64,000 nucleotides of DNA from Desulfovibrio sp. ZJ209 (GCF_011039135.1 NZ_JAAKEJ010000002.1:310001-374000); one strand, 5' to 3'. Shown: positions 55,569 through 64,000, counted from the first letter of the stretch. Numbers and translations: made by a program. The notes: generated by a model from the letters alone, not told the origin.

Positions 55569-55775
55569 CCTCTTCTCCTTATTTTTATAACAATCGACAT
55601 AAATTTTGATGTAGAAAAACCAGGGCCGGCTGTCAAGCCTCCAAAGGGGCTTGCGGGCTGCCGGGCCGGGCAGCCTTGCGCCGGGGAAAGAGAGAGGCGG
55701 GGATGCGGGAGGGGGTGCGCCGCACGTTTGCCGGAGGGTATGTTATAGAACGCAATTGATAGAAATTCCTTAATT

Positions 55776-55956
55776 CCGTCTGGCGCGGAGCGACAGACGG
55801 ATGCGAGTGCCGGAAAAATCCTAAAAAATAAGATTTTTAGGTTCCGGCAAGGAAGATAAAAATTTTCGCAGGGAGTGTACTTAAGTACTCGACCAAGAAA
55901 ATTTTTCTCGGACGCAGCCGGAACCTAAAAGGCTGTTTTTGACGGATAATTTCGGC
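55776..55956 (-). repeat. Structured ~181-bp intergenic element, copy B (inverted)
   Basis: Near-identical inverted copy of 49650-49832. It folds into stacked hairpins: CCGTCTG/CAGACGG at the left end, CCTAAAAA/TTTTTAGG flanked by CCGGAA/TTCCGG, and AAAAATTTTC/GAAAATTTTT enclosing TACTTAAGTA. It has no coding capacity. It fills much of the 500-bp gene-less region 55569-56068, whose remainder is the AT-rich leader of the radical SAM gene and the 3' side of the porin. Confidence 0.8.
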
Positions 55957-56068
55957 GTCATGAAGGCAGCAAAGGCGCAACGTCAACTCGGGAGTATAAC
56001 AAAGCCTTACCGGAACCAGGCTGCGGTACTTTCCGGGGGGCCGCGCTCCGCCGTCCCCGCATTTGCCC

Positions 56069-57625
56069 TCAGAACGACGCGATGAAGCTCAGGTTCACGT
56101 TCCAGGCGTTGGCCGTGGCGGGGACGGCCTCGCCGCGCGTATGGCGCGCGCCCCAGGCGCCCGTGCCCTTGTCCTGCGAAAGGCCGATCCAGCCGGCGCT
56201 GTAAAAGAGCGTCAGCCCCTCGCTGAGTCGCCAGCGGCCCGTGCCGGCGATTTCCACCGCGAAGTCGCCTTGGGTGAGGTAAAGATTGGGCATGCCGAGG
56301 TCGGCGCCGGGGCCCGGCTGCGCCCCGGAAAGCGCCATGCCGTTGGCCCACAGCCCAGCAAGTGACATCTTGCGGGCCATGGCCCGGCTGTTGGTGCCGC
56401 GGATATAGTTGAAATAAAAGGTCTGCGACACGTTTTCCCACAGGTGCAGGTGCGCGGCCCTGACGCCAACGCCCAGGGTGCCGGCGAGATTGTTGCCGAT
56501 GAGCGCGTTGCGCTCGATATAGTGCGAGCCGTCATAGGCCAGCGGCGAATAATTGATGGAATTGCCCGGGTCCAGCGCGGGCAGGCGCTCCGAGCCGTTG
56601 GCCGGGTTGGCGTCGTCGCCGCTCCCGTACCAGGCGTAGACGCCGGGCATGCCCCAGTCATACTCCGAATCCACGCAGAGCGTGGCGAACCAGCCGCGCC
56701 GGTCGAGGCGTCGGTCGTCCTGCCAGCTCGTTTCGCCGTATTCCGCGTCAAAGCTCACCCGAAGGTGCGCGAGCAGGTCGGCCTTGCCCGTGAGGCCGGC
56801 CCAGAAGGCCGTGGCGCGCGAGCGCACGGCGCGGGCGCCGTTGGCGTCCGAAAAGTCGCGGTGGCGGCTGCCCCCAGCCGGGAACATGCCCTCGCGGAAA
56901 TTGCCCGCGTCGCCGCCCATGGCGGTGAAATTGCCGAAGGGATAGGCCGCATCCCCGGCGCGCGCGGCATGCGGCTCGATGACGGCCATGACCGCCCAGG
57001 GGATGAGGCCCGCCTTTTCCAGTTGCAGCGGCACGAGCAGGCCGAAGGCGTCCACATTGTCGCCGAACACTGGGACGCTCCGGCCCCGGCCATTATCGTT
57101 ATAGGGCCGGGCCCAGGCGCCGGTGACGCTCAGGCACTCCGAAAAGGCCCAGTTGGCCACCACCGCGGCCACGCTGCCATTAAAAATGGAATTGCCCGAG
57201 GCGTAGGCCGGCGTCTTGATGCCCTGGATGCCCATGCGCACGCGCAAGGGGGCCGTGGGCAGCGACCAGTCGATGAACGCGTTGCCCACCTTGACCATGT
57301 TGCCGTCCGCGCCGAGCGCGCCGCCGCTCTCCCGCTGGCCCCAGATGATGTCGCCGATGTCGAGATACAGGCTCCCCGAAAGCGTGCGCGAGACCTCGGC
57401 GTCCAGTTGCAGGGCCACCTTCTCGCGGGCGTTGAAATTGTCCTGCCCGGGGCTGAAGCCGGTGAAGCGCGCGTCCTTCACGAACTTGCCGTTCATGCCG
57501 TAGCCGAAGCTCGCTATCCACTGGCCGCGGGGCTTGAAATCCACGGCCGGGGCGGCTTGCGCCCACAGAACGCCGGGCAGCAGGAGGAGCAGGGCGAGGA
57601 GGCAAAAGGCGCGGCGTCGCTTCAT
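56069..57625 (-). CDS. Outer-membrane homotrimeric porin, second copy
   Basis: 518 residues from the ATG at 57625 (GGAAAG upstream). The signal peptide ends near LLLPGVLWAQA. Beta strands run throughout and the protein ends WNVNLSFIASF, a normal outer-membrane C-terminal strand. It shares with the 13984-15522 porin the DFxxxGxWxxxF start, the GGALGADGNMVKVGNAFIDW block and YAWYGSGDDANPANGSERLP, so the two are divergent paralogues. It points away from the oxalate operon, with 411 bp between starts. Confidence 0.82.
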   Translation of the reverse strand: MKRRRAFCLLALLLLLPGVLWAQAAPAVDFKPRGQWIASFGYGMNGKFVKDARFTGFSPGQDNFNAREKVALQLDAEVSRTLSGSLYLDIGDIIWGQRESGGALGADGNMVKVGNAFIDWSLPTAPLRVRMGIQGIKTPAYASGNSIFNGSVAAVVANWAFSECLSVTGAWARPYNDNGRGRSVPVFGDNVDAFGLLVPLQLEKAGLIPWAVMAVIEPHAARAGDAAYPFGNFTAMGGDAGNFREGMFPAGGSRHRDFSDANGARAVRSRATAFWAGLTGKADLLAHLRVSFDAEYGETSWQDDRRLDRRGWFATLCVDSEYDWGMPGVYAWYGSGDDANPANGSERLPALDPGNSINYSPLAYDGSHYIERNALIGNNLAGTLGVGVRAAHLHLWENVSQTFYFNYIRGTNSRAMARKMSLAGLWANGMALSGAQPGPGADLGMPNLYLTQGDFAVEIAGTGRWRLSEGLTLFYSAGWIGLSQDKGTGAWGARHTRGEAVPATANAWNVNLSFIASF

Positions 57626-57968
57626 CGGGCTTTCCGGGCAACGGGCAAGAGCCGGAGGAGGAGCGGCCGGAAGGGCCGCCGGTATCGCCCGGCGATTTTG
57701 GCATTTTTGTGGACAGCTCCTTGTACAAAAAAATTTTTGCAACGTAAACCTTCAGGATATGGCACCTTTTTTGGGCTCCCGCGCCCGGCCGCGAGCTTGC
57801 CGACCTTTCGCTGCCCTTTCGCGGAGTTGGCGCTGGTTGATTTTTAGACAGGTGCGCAATTTTTTTACAGGTAAGGGGGCCGGGGGTGCCTGAAAATTGT
57901 GCAAGGCCCACCTGGGCGCTGCTTCTCCTTCTGGCCGCAAATCCTTGCCCGCAGCAAAATCCCTCATT

Positions 57969-57984
57969 TGGCAAGGTTTATGCT
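57969..57984 (+). promoter_or_regulatory. Candidate sigma-54 promoter of the oxalate operon
   Basis: TGGCAAGGTTTATGCT has GG and GC 10 bases apart and lies 53 bp before the frc start. The -12 block is ATGCT instead of TTGCT. The rest of the gene-less region 57626-58036 shows AT-rich runs, including the 8-bp palindrome TTGTACAA at 57721, and nothing I can name. Confidence 0.4.
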
Positions 57985-58036
57985 CAAGCAGGGGAAACGT
58001 ACCTTTCTCTTCACCCTTACCCCAGTGAGACACCCC

Positions 58037-59335
58037 ATGAACACCGCTCCTTTGCAAGGCATCAAAATCGTCGATTTCACCGCCGTCCAGTCCGGCCCCT
58101 CCTGCACCCAGCTGCTCGCCTGGCTCGGCGCCGATGTCATCAAGATCGAGCGCCCCGGCCACGGCGACGCCACGCGTAAAGAACTCCAGTTCGACCCGGA
58201 CTGCCCGAGCTATTACTTCCTTCAGCTCAACTCCAACAAAAAATCCCTGAGCCTCGACGCGGCCACGCCCGACGGCAAGGAGATCCTGACGCGCCTCATC
58301 AAGGAAGCCGACATCTTTGTGGAAAACCTCCATCCCGGCGCCATGGACAAGCTGGGCTTCTCCTGGGAAGTGGTCCACAAGCTGAACCCCCGGTGCATCT
58401 ATGGCACCCTCAAGGGCTTCCCGCTGTCCTCGCGCTTCGCGCACCTGAAGGCCTATGAGCCCGTGGCGCAGGTGACGGCCGGCGCCGCCTCCACCACCGG
58501 CTGGTGGGAAGGCCCGGACAATATCCCGACCCAGAGCGGCGCGGCCCTCGGCGACTCCAACACCGGCATGCACCTCGCCATCGGCCTTTTGGCCGCGCTC
58601 GTGCAGCGCGAGCACACCGGCGAAGGCTGCCTCGTGTACCAGTCCATGCACAATGCCTGCCTCAACCTCTGCCGCATCAAGACGCGCGACCAGCTCACGC
58701 TCGACCGCATCGGCTATCTGACCCAGTTCCCGCAGTATCCCGACCAGAAGTTCGGCGACTATGTGCCGCGCTCCGGCAACCAGGAAGGCTCCGGCGTGCT
58801 CGGCTGGACCTACAAGTGCAAGAACTTCGCGAAAGACCCCAACGACTGCGTGTACATCATCATCCAGCGCGACGCCAAGAGCTTTGAGAAGTTCTGCGAA
58901 GGCATGGGCTTCCAGGATTGGCTCACCAACCCCGATTTCAACACCGCCGACGCGCGCGACAAGCACAAGCAGGCCATCTACAAGCGCATCGGCGAATGGG
59001 CTGCCACGCGCGACAAGTACGAAGTGACCGAGCACCTCGCCAAGTATGCCGTGCCCGTGGGCCCGGTGCTCAACACCAAGGAGATTATGACCGACGAGAG
59101 CCTCTATGACGGCAACACCCTCGTCAAGATCAACCAGCCCGGCTACGGCGGCAAGGTCGGCACCTTCGTCACCGTGGGCGTGCCCTTCACCCTGAGCAAC
59201 TTCCAGCCCACCTACGGCCCCTGCCCGACCCTGGGCGGCAACAACGACGAAGTTCTCAAGAGCATCGGCTTCACCGACGCGGACATCGCCAAGTTCGCGG
59301 CCAACGGCACCACCGAGCCTCTCAAGAAGGCGTAG
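58037..59335 (+). CDS. frc: Formyl-CoA:oxalate CoA-transferase
   Basis: 432 residues, class III CoA-transferase. It moves CoA from formyl-CoA to oxalate, giving oxalyl-CoA and formate in the cytoplasm. The start block GIKIVDFTAVQSGPSCTQLL and DVIKIERPGHGDATR are strongly Frc-like, and the catalytic Asp is D173 in ALGDSNTGMHLAIG. Length fits Oxalobacter Frc (about 428). An oxalyl-CoA decarboxylase follows, which settles the substrate. The upstream ATG context GTGAGACACCCC is a weak ribosome binding site. Confidence 0.93.
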   Translation: MNTAPLQGIKIVDFTAVQSGPSCTQLLAWLGADVIKIERPGHGDATRKELQFDPDCPSYYFLQLNSNKKSLSLDAATPDGKEILTRLIKEADIFVENLHPGAMDKLGFSWEVVHKLNPRCIYGTLKGFPLSSRFAHLKAYEPVAQVTAGAASTTGWWEGPDNIPTQSGAALGDSNTGMHLAIGLLAALVQREHTGEGCLVYQSMHNACLNLCRIKTRDQLTLDRIGYLTQFPQYPDQKFGDYVPRSGNQEGSGVLGWTYKCKNFAKDPNDCVYIIIQRDAKSFEKFCEGMGFQDWLTNPDFNTADARDKHKQAIYKRIGEWAATRDKYEVTEHLAKYAVPVGPVLNTKEIMTDESLYDGNTLVKINQPGYGGKVGTFVTVGVPFTLSNFQPTYGPCPTLGGNNDEVLKSIGFTDADIAKFAANGTTEPLKKA

Positions 59336-59344
59336 CGAAAAAAA

Positions 59345-59382
59345 GGCCCGGAAGCGGGAGCCTCCACCCCCGCTTCCGGGCC
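59345..59382 (+). terminator. Perfect 14-bp hairpin between frc and oxc
   Basis: GGCCCGGAAGCGGG pairs exactly with CCCGCTTCCGGGCC around a 10-base loop, 9 bases after the frc stop. No T-run follows on the plus strand, so it is more likely a message-stabilising or attenuating structure than a full terminator. Confidence 0.5.
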
Positions 59383-59491
59383 TCCACGCAAGGGCGGCCG
59401 CCCCGGCACGAGCCGCCGCCACATCGAGTTTTCCGCCGGCACTTTTTCACCCTGACTTTGTAAATCTTTCGCACCCAGAGGGGCATAAAAC

Positions 59492-61225
59492 ATGACGACG
59501 CAAGCAAGTTCCGCGGCCGCTCCGCACTTCCCGGACCAGATCACGGGTATGTATATCCTCGCCAAGGCGCTGAAAAACGCCGGGCTCGACACCATGTACG
59601 GCCTTGTGGGCATCCCGGTGACGGATTTCGCCTATCTCTGCCAGCAGCAGGGCATCAAGTTCGTGGGCTTCCGCTTCGAGCAGCAGGCGGGCATGGCCGC
59701 GGCCACGCACGGCTACCTCACCGGCAAGCCGGGCCTGCTCCTCACGGTGAGCTCGCTGGGCTTCCTCAACGGCCTCACGGCCACCATCAACGCCACGGTC
59801 AACTGCTATCCCATGATCCAGATCTCCGGCTCCAGCGACCGCGAGCCCGTGGACATGGGCCAGGGCGGCTATGAAGACCTTGACCAGCTCAACGTGGCCA
59901 AGGGCCTCGTGAAGGCCGCCTTCCGCGTCAACGACCCCAAGGACATCCCCACGGCCGTGGCCCGCGCCTACCGCGCGGCGGTTTCCGGCCGGCCCGGCGG
60001 CGTCTATCTTGACATCACCACCCCCTGCCTCGGGCAGATCGTGGACGCCAAGACGGCCGAGCCCTGGTATTTCACGCCGGTTGACCCGTGCCCGAAGATG
60101 ATCCCCGCGCCCGACTCCGTCGACCGCGCGCTCAAGCTCCTGGCCTCGGCCAAGCGCCCGGCCATCCTGCTCGGCAAGGGCGCGGCCTATGCCCAGATCG
60201 ACGACAAGATCAAGGCGCTCGTGGAAAAGACCGGCATCCCCTTCTACCCCATGTCCATGGCCAAGGGCCTCATGCCGGACAACCACCCGCTGAGCGCGCT
60301 GGCCTGCCGCTCCACCATCATGGAAAAGGCCGACGTGGTCATGCTCGTGGGCGCGCGACTCAACTGGCTGCTCTCGCGCGGCCACGGCAAGTGGAACCCG
60401 GAAGGCAAGTTCATCCAGCTTGACATCGACCCGGACGAGATGGACTGCAACCGGCCCATCGCCGCGCCCGTGGTGGGCGACCTCGACAGCTCGGTCTCGG
60501 CCATCCTCGAGAAGCTCGGCAACTACAAGATGAGCATGGACCCCTCGTGGGTGAGCGGGCTCCAGGCCGAGACCAAGGAAAAGAACGCCAAGTTCGCCGA
60601 GCGCCTGGCCTCGCACGCCAAGGACATGCCCATGACCCACTGGGCGGCGCTCAACGCCATCAAGCCCATCATCGAGGGCAACCCGGACGTGATCCTCGTC
60701 AACGAGGGCGCCAACACCCTGGACGACACCCGCGACACCATCGACATGTTCAAGCCCCGCCACCGCGTTGACTGCGCCACCTGGGCCATCATGGGCATGG
60801 GCATGGGCTCCGTGGTCGGCGCGGCCGTTGCCACCGGCAAGAGCGTGGTCGCCATTGAGGGCGACTCGGCCTTCGGCTTCTCCGGCATGGAAGTGGCCAC
60901 CATCTGCCGCTTCAAGCTGCCCTGCACGGTGGTGGTGTTCAACAACGGCGGCATCTATAACGGCATCGGCGTCAACATGGCGCACAACGGCGACCCGGCG
61001 CCCACCACGCTGGACATCAACGCCCGTTACGAAAAGATCGGCGAGGCCTTCGGCGCCAAGGGCTACTACGTGACCACGCCCGACGAGCTCAAGGCCGCGC
61101 TCACCGAGTCCATCGCCTCCAGAAAGCCCTGCATCATCAACGTGCAGCTTGCCGCGGACTCCGGCAAGGAAAGCGGCCACATCGGCTATCTCAACCCTGA
61201 AGCGCTCCAGCATCCCATCGCCTAG
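59492..61225 (+). CDS. oxc: Oxalyl-CoA decarboxylase
   Basis: 577 residues, thiamine-diphosphate enzyme. It decarboxylates oxalyl-CoA to formyl-CoA and CO2, closing the cycle with Frc. FRFEQQAGMAAATHGY carries the Glu that activates the cofactor. EGDSAFGFSGMEVATICRF with VVVFNNGGIYNG is the GDG...NN cofactor and Mg site. Length and sequence feel are close to Oxalobacter Oxc (about 568). It is 156 bp after frc with a hairpin between. Net result for the pair: oxalate to formate plus CO2, consuming a proton. Confidence 0.94.
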   Translation: MTTQASSAAAPHFPDQITGMYILAKALKNAGLDTMYGLVGIPVTDFAYLCQQQGIKFVGFRFEQQAGMAAATHGYLTGKPGLLLTVSSLGFLNGLTATINATVNCYPMIQISGSSDREPVDMGQGGYEDLDQLNVAKGLVKAAFRVNDPKDIPTAVARAYRAAVSGRPGGVYLDITTPCLGQIVDAKTAEPWYFTPVDPCPKMIPAPDSVDRALKLLASAKRPAILLGKGAAYAQIDDKIKALVEKTGIPFYPMSMAKGLMPDNHPLSALACRSTIMEKADVVMLVGARLNWLLSRGHGKWNPEGKFIQLDIDPDEMDCNRPIAAPVVGDLDSSVSAILEKLGNYKMSMDPSWVSGLQAETKEKNAKFAERLASHAKDMPMTHWAALNAIKPIIEGNPDVILVNEGANTLDDTRDTIDMFKPRHRVDCATWAIMGMGMGSVVGAAVATGKSVVAIEGDSAFGFSGMEVATICRFKLPCTVVVFNNGGIYNGIGVNMAHNGDPAPTTLDINARYEKIGEAFGAKGYYVTTPDELKAALTESIASRKPCIINVQLAADSGKESGHIGYLNPEALQHPIA

Positions 61226-61232
61226 CGCAAAC

Positions 61233-61256
61233 GGGGCCGGGTCCGAGCCCGGCCCC
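61233..61256 (+). terminator. Hairpin between oxc and the AEC transporter
   Basis: GGGGCCGGG pairs exactly with CCCGGCCCC around a 6-base loop, 7 bases after the oxc stop and without a T-run. It likely modulates rather than stops transcription into the transporter gene. Confidence 0.45.
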
Positions 61257-61290
61257 TCCACCTCACCCGCATCCCCAAGGGGAAGGACCC

Positions 61291-62268
61291 ATGTCACATA
61301 TCATCCTGTACGCCATCGTGCCGATCGTGGTAGTCATGCTCGCCGGCTACATCTCCGGCAAGAAGGGCATCTTCAACGGCGAGGACTCCAAGAAGTTCAA
61401 CAAGGTCGTCCTTGACTACGCCCTGCCCGCGGCGCTGTTCGTCTCCATCGCCCAGGCCAGCCGCGACATGCTCTACAAGGACCTCAAGCTCTCCCTGGTC
61501 TCGCTTGTGGTCATCATGGCCTGCTTCATGGCCGTATATTACATCTACAAGTACTGCTTCAAGAACAACACCGGCGCCGACGCGGCCGTTTCCGCACTGA
61601 TCAGCGGTTCGCCCACCATCGGCTTCCTCGGGTTCGCCGTGCTGGAGCCGATCTTCGGCGCCACGCCGGCCGTGGCCCTGGTGGTCGCCATCGTGGGCAT
61701 CGTGGTCAACGCAGTGGGCATCCCGGTGGGCCTCTCCCTGCTCAACGCCTCGCTGGAAAAGGAAAAGGGCCCCAAGGGCGGCAAGAAGGAAAGCGCCTGG
61801 GTGCCGGTCATCCACGCCCTCGAACAGCCCGTGGCCTGGTCGCCCATCCTGGCGGTGATCTGGGTGCTCGTGGGCATTCCGTGGCCTGAATGGGCGAGCC
61901 CGTCCTTTGACCTCATCGCCAAGGCCAACGCCTCCATGGCGGTGTTCTCCGCCGGCATCACGCTGTCGTCCATCAAGGTGGTCATCAACTGGCAGGCCAT
62001 CCTGGGCTCCATCCTGAAGCTCATCGTCATGCCGGGCCTCGCCCTTCTCGGCGGCGTGCTCTGCGCCATGGACCCGCTGAACATCAAGATGCTGGTCGTG
62101 GCCTGCGCCCTGCCCCCGGCCTTCTCCGGCATCATCATCGCCGACGAGTACGACACCTATGTGGCCACGGGCACCTCGTCCCTGACCCTGAGCGTCATCC
62201 TCTTCATCGGCTTCTGCCCGCTCTGGATCTGGATCACCGACCTCGTTCTCAGCGGCAAGCTGTTCTAG
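61291..62268 (+). CDS. AEC family transporter (YfdV-like), probable oxalate/formate carrier
   Basis: 325 residues with about ten helices of the auxin efflux carrier family. It starts ILYAIVPIVVVMLAGYISGKKG, has VLDYALPAALFVSIAQ and SGSPTIGFLGFAVLEPIFG, and ends in the conserved ACALPPAFSGIIIADEY region. E. coli has the same set of neighbours (yfdW frc, yfdU oxc, yfdV AEC), so oxalate uptake or oxalate/formate exchange is the natural guess. The classic OxlT antiporter belongs to a different family. GGGGAAGGACCC precedes the ATG; a strong terminator closes the operon. Confidence 0.85.
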   Translation: MSHIILYAIVPIVVVMLAGYISGKKGIFNGEDSKKFNKVVLDYALPAALFVSIAQASRDMLYKDLKLSLVSLVVIMACFMAVYYIYKYCFKNNTGADAAVSALISGSPTIGFLGFAVLEPIFGATPAVALVVAIVGIVVNAVGIPVGLSLLNASLEKEKGPKGGKKESAWVPVIHALEQPVAWSPILAVIWVLVGIPWPEWASPSFDLIAKANASMAVFSAGITLSSIKVVINWQAILGSILKLIVMPGLALLGGVLCAMDPLNIKMLVVACALPPAFSGIIIADEYDTYVATGTSSLTLSVILFIGFCPLWIWITDLVLSGKLF

Positions 62269-62297
62269 CTGGACAGCGCTGAGCGCGACGGCGCGTA

Positions 62298-62336
62298 AAG
62301 AAAAACCCCCGGCATAGCCGGGGGTTTTTCTTGTTT
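62298..62336 (+). terminator. Strong terminator of the oxalate operon
   Basis: A perfect 16-bp stem (AAGAAAAACCCCCGGC and its complement) around an ATA loop, with TTTTTCTTGTTTT overlapping and following the 3' arm. Confidence 0.92.
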
Positions 62337-62450
62337 TGGGAAGCTTGCGCCGCCCGGGGCGCCGCCCACGCGGGGCTTCCGGGGCTTCCGCCCTGTTGCA
62401 GAATTCACGGACGCTTTTTGCCCGGGCCGAAACTCCTTGCGCCCCGGCAG

Positions 62451-63959
62451 TCACTTGGCCTCGTCCGCCAGCTTGATGACAAGAACATCATCCACCATCC
62501 TGATGAAGCCCCTTGCGGGATATGCCGGCATGTCCCGCACCATGGCCAGTGAGGTGATCTTCTCCGCCCTAGGGCTGCCATTGATGGAGGGAGGCAGCTT
62601 CACCCCAAAAATTTTTAGATAATGGTATATTCGTTGCGGCTCACTGTTCCATGAAAAGAAAGAAGCCCCGTATATCTCCCGATCCCCATTACTGATATTA
62701 GGTAATATACCTTCCAGCTTAAATTTTCCTATTATAATAAGGCTCCGTTTTGCATTTTTTAATGATTGCGGCGCTTCAACGCATAACTCATTATAAATTC
62801 GCGAAGCAATAAGTTGATCACGTTTCTCAGAAAAATTATCAAGAAGTGAGGACCTCGCGTTGATGGATGAATTGAAGCACACTATCCATATGGAGAAGAT
62901 AAAGAAAAGTATCCTGAATTTATGAGGGGCCTGGAGACAGGCAGCTAAAAACAGCGCCGCATAGATAAAGGGCGCAAAAAACCATGAGCGTATGGGCAAG
63001 GCAAGCCCAAGCCCCAAATAAGGAAAAAAGAAATAGCCGATAACAAGACAGAGCGAAAATGCATACCGCAAGCGCGGCTTCGCACAGAGAAGTATCAGCG
63101 CTATCGGAATGGGCAAAAACCAAAAAGGCGAGAGCAAGGTGCTATCAAATTTAGATTTTAACTCCTTACACAGGATTTTAAAAGCTTTAACGAAAGAGTT
63201 ATGCAAATATACGGCTACGCTTTCGCCGTACTGGCTTTGGGGAATGCCGGTAATTAAATGTAAAAGCTGGCTGATGCTCACATAGCAGAGGAGAGAAATG
63301 CCACAGAGAAAAATGATCCTGCAAAATATCCTGAAAGACGATTTTTTGGCAATATCAAATTTGCCCAAGAGGCAATCTATAAAAAATAATCCCGGAAATA
63401 TATAGAGCAAAGATTGATAGGTAAAGGTGGCGAAGGTGCATAAAATTATGGGGAGCACCCACTTTGTCACCAAGGTGTTTCCATTTATGGTGAAAAGATA
63501 TGCCACGACGACCAAGGCAGCCGAACAGCTCACCTGGGCGACCATAAAACTAAACTCGAACATCGCCCCAAATGTGGGAAGAGAGATGGCGATGCCACAA
63601 AAAAGCAGCTTTTGCGAAAATGTCAGTGATTGATGATTGGAGATAAACAGGCAATAGGCAAGAGAAATAAAAAACAGCGCCAGGATATTTCCTATAAATG
63701 GATAGAACACACCGGGCAACAAGGCATAATAATATGCGAACATTGCCCATCTATTGATCGTCGCATGACCAGTAATAAAATTTTTTGCGCCCCAGCCAAA
63801 TGCTGAGTCTTCGTCAATCCCGAAATTAAAATTAAATACCGCAAAACCATAGGAAAAGATACCAATCAGGAATACCGAGACAAGGAGTTTAGAGTTCTCC
63901 CCCCACCACCTGTGGATAGAGGGGGTATATGTTGTAGTGCACTCACCACTGTCCTTCAC
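62451..63959 (-). CDS. GtrII-like membrane glucosyltransferase, AT-rich
   Basis: 502 residues from a GTG with AAAGGGG upstream. About ten membrane helices (LVSVFLIGIFSYGFAVF near the start) are followed by a C-terminal extracytoplasmic segment. FNFGIDEDSAFGWGAKNF after the first helix carries the acidic pair typical of GT-C type GtrII enzymes, which transfer glucose from undecaprenyl phosphate to O-antigen in the periplasm. Base composition is far lower in GC than the neighbours, suggesting a recent import, common for serotype-modifying genes. Its partners GtrA and GtrB are not in the window; upstream DNA lies beyond 64000. Another GT-C activity on surface polysaccharide is possible. Confidence 0.68.
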   Translation of the reverse strand: MKDSGECTTTYTPSIHRWWGENSKLLVSVFLIGIFSYGFAVFNFNFGIDEDSAFGWGAKNFITGHATINRWAMFAYYYALLPGVFYPFIGNILALFFISLAYCLFISNHQSLTFSQKLLFCGIAISLPTFGAMFEFSFMVAQVSCSAALVVVAYLFTINGNTLVTKWVLPIILCTFATFTYQSLLYIFPGLFFIDCLLGKFDIAKKSSFRIFCRIIFLCGISLLCYVSISQLLHLITGIPQSQYGESVAVYLHNSFVKAFKILCKELKSKFDSTLLSPFWFLPIPIALILLCAKPRLRYAFSLCLVIGYFFFPYLGLGLALPIRSWFFAPFIYAALFLAACLQAPHKFRILFFIFSIWIVCFNSSINARSSLLDNFSEKRDQLIASRIYNELCVEAPQSLKNAKRSLIIIGKFKLEGILPNISNGDREIYGASFFSWNSEPQRIYHYLKIFGVKLPPSINGSPRAEKITSLAMVRDMPAYPARGFIRMVDDVLVIKLADEAK

Positions 63960-64000
63960 ACTGCACCCCTTTCATTCGCACGGGTTCGGGCAACTGCCGC

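Noticed and set aside
49650-55956. CRISPR array or IS element for the repeated sequence
   Set aside because: Only two copies exist, 6 kb apart and inverted, with no spacers and no transposase frame; it is an intergenic repeat of another kind.

Overview
The window looks like chromosome from a GC-rich, anaerobic, gut-type member of the Desulfovibrionaceae (Desulfovibrio/Bilophila relatives). The basis is an isethionate sulfite-lyase locus with TRAP transporter and sigma-54 activator, two outer-membrane porins of the Desulfovibrio homotrimeric type, a TunR-like molybdate/tungstate regulator built on a dead integrase fold, fused DctQM, and an FmdE-MoeA protein. Both ends are AT-rich and look acquired: a broken coiA-like gene (1-753) and a GtrII-like glucosyltransferase (62451-63959).

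Layout. (1) 1-1130: AT-rich DNA with a CoiA pseudogene, ending at a tRNA 3'-end-like sequence and a perfect hairpin that probably mark an island boundary. (2) 1.5-15.5 kb: organosulfonate locus: islA glycyl radical enzyme, an amidohydrolase-fold protein lacking its metal ligands, a MATE transporter, islB activase, a convergent sigma-54 activator, TRAP DctP and DctQM, an Fe-alcohol dehydrogenase and a porin. Two sigma-54-like promoters and shared TGTCC/GGACA sites tie these together. (3) 15.6-28.3 kb, minus strand: one apparent operon for formate dehydrogenase (Cys form, no Tat signal), its FeS and NrfD-type membrane subunits, NarGHJI and a TDT/SLAC1-type channel. (4) 28.4-40.8 kb: molybdenum cofactor genes (FmdE-MoeA, MogA-like, MoaC, MoaE, MoaA, MobA), a quinol NO reductase, the TunR-like regulator divergent from modABC, and a ZIP transporter. 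(5) 40.8-57.6 kb: mostly housekeeping or surface genes: MsrAB, cupin, autotransporter, tRNA-Ala, a secreted unknown, a chemoreceptor, HldD, an EF-hand protein, YgiQ, SlyX, a DsbA-like protein, a radical SAM protein and a second porin. About 5.9 kb of this is flanked by two inverted copies of a structured ~182-bp intergenic element. (6) 58.0-62.3 kb: oxalate operon frc-oxc-AEC transporter. (7) 62.4-64 kb: AT-rich GtrII-like gene.

How the parts may fit: isethionate cleavage supplies sulfite as electron acceptor and acetaldehyde; oxalate decarboxylation supplies formate; formate can donate electrons through the formate dehydrogenase to the quinone pool and on to NarGHI; the Mo import and cofactor genes serve both molybdoenzymes; the NO reductase removes NO made during nitrate/nitrite metabolism. 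This integration is inference from gene content and adjacency. Names rest on motifs and remembered family features; no database search was run.
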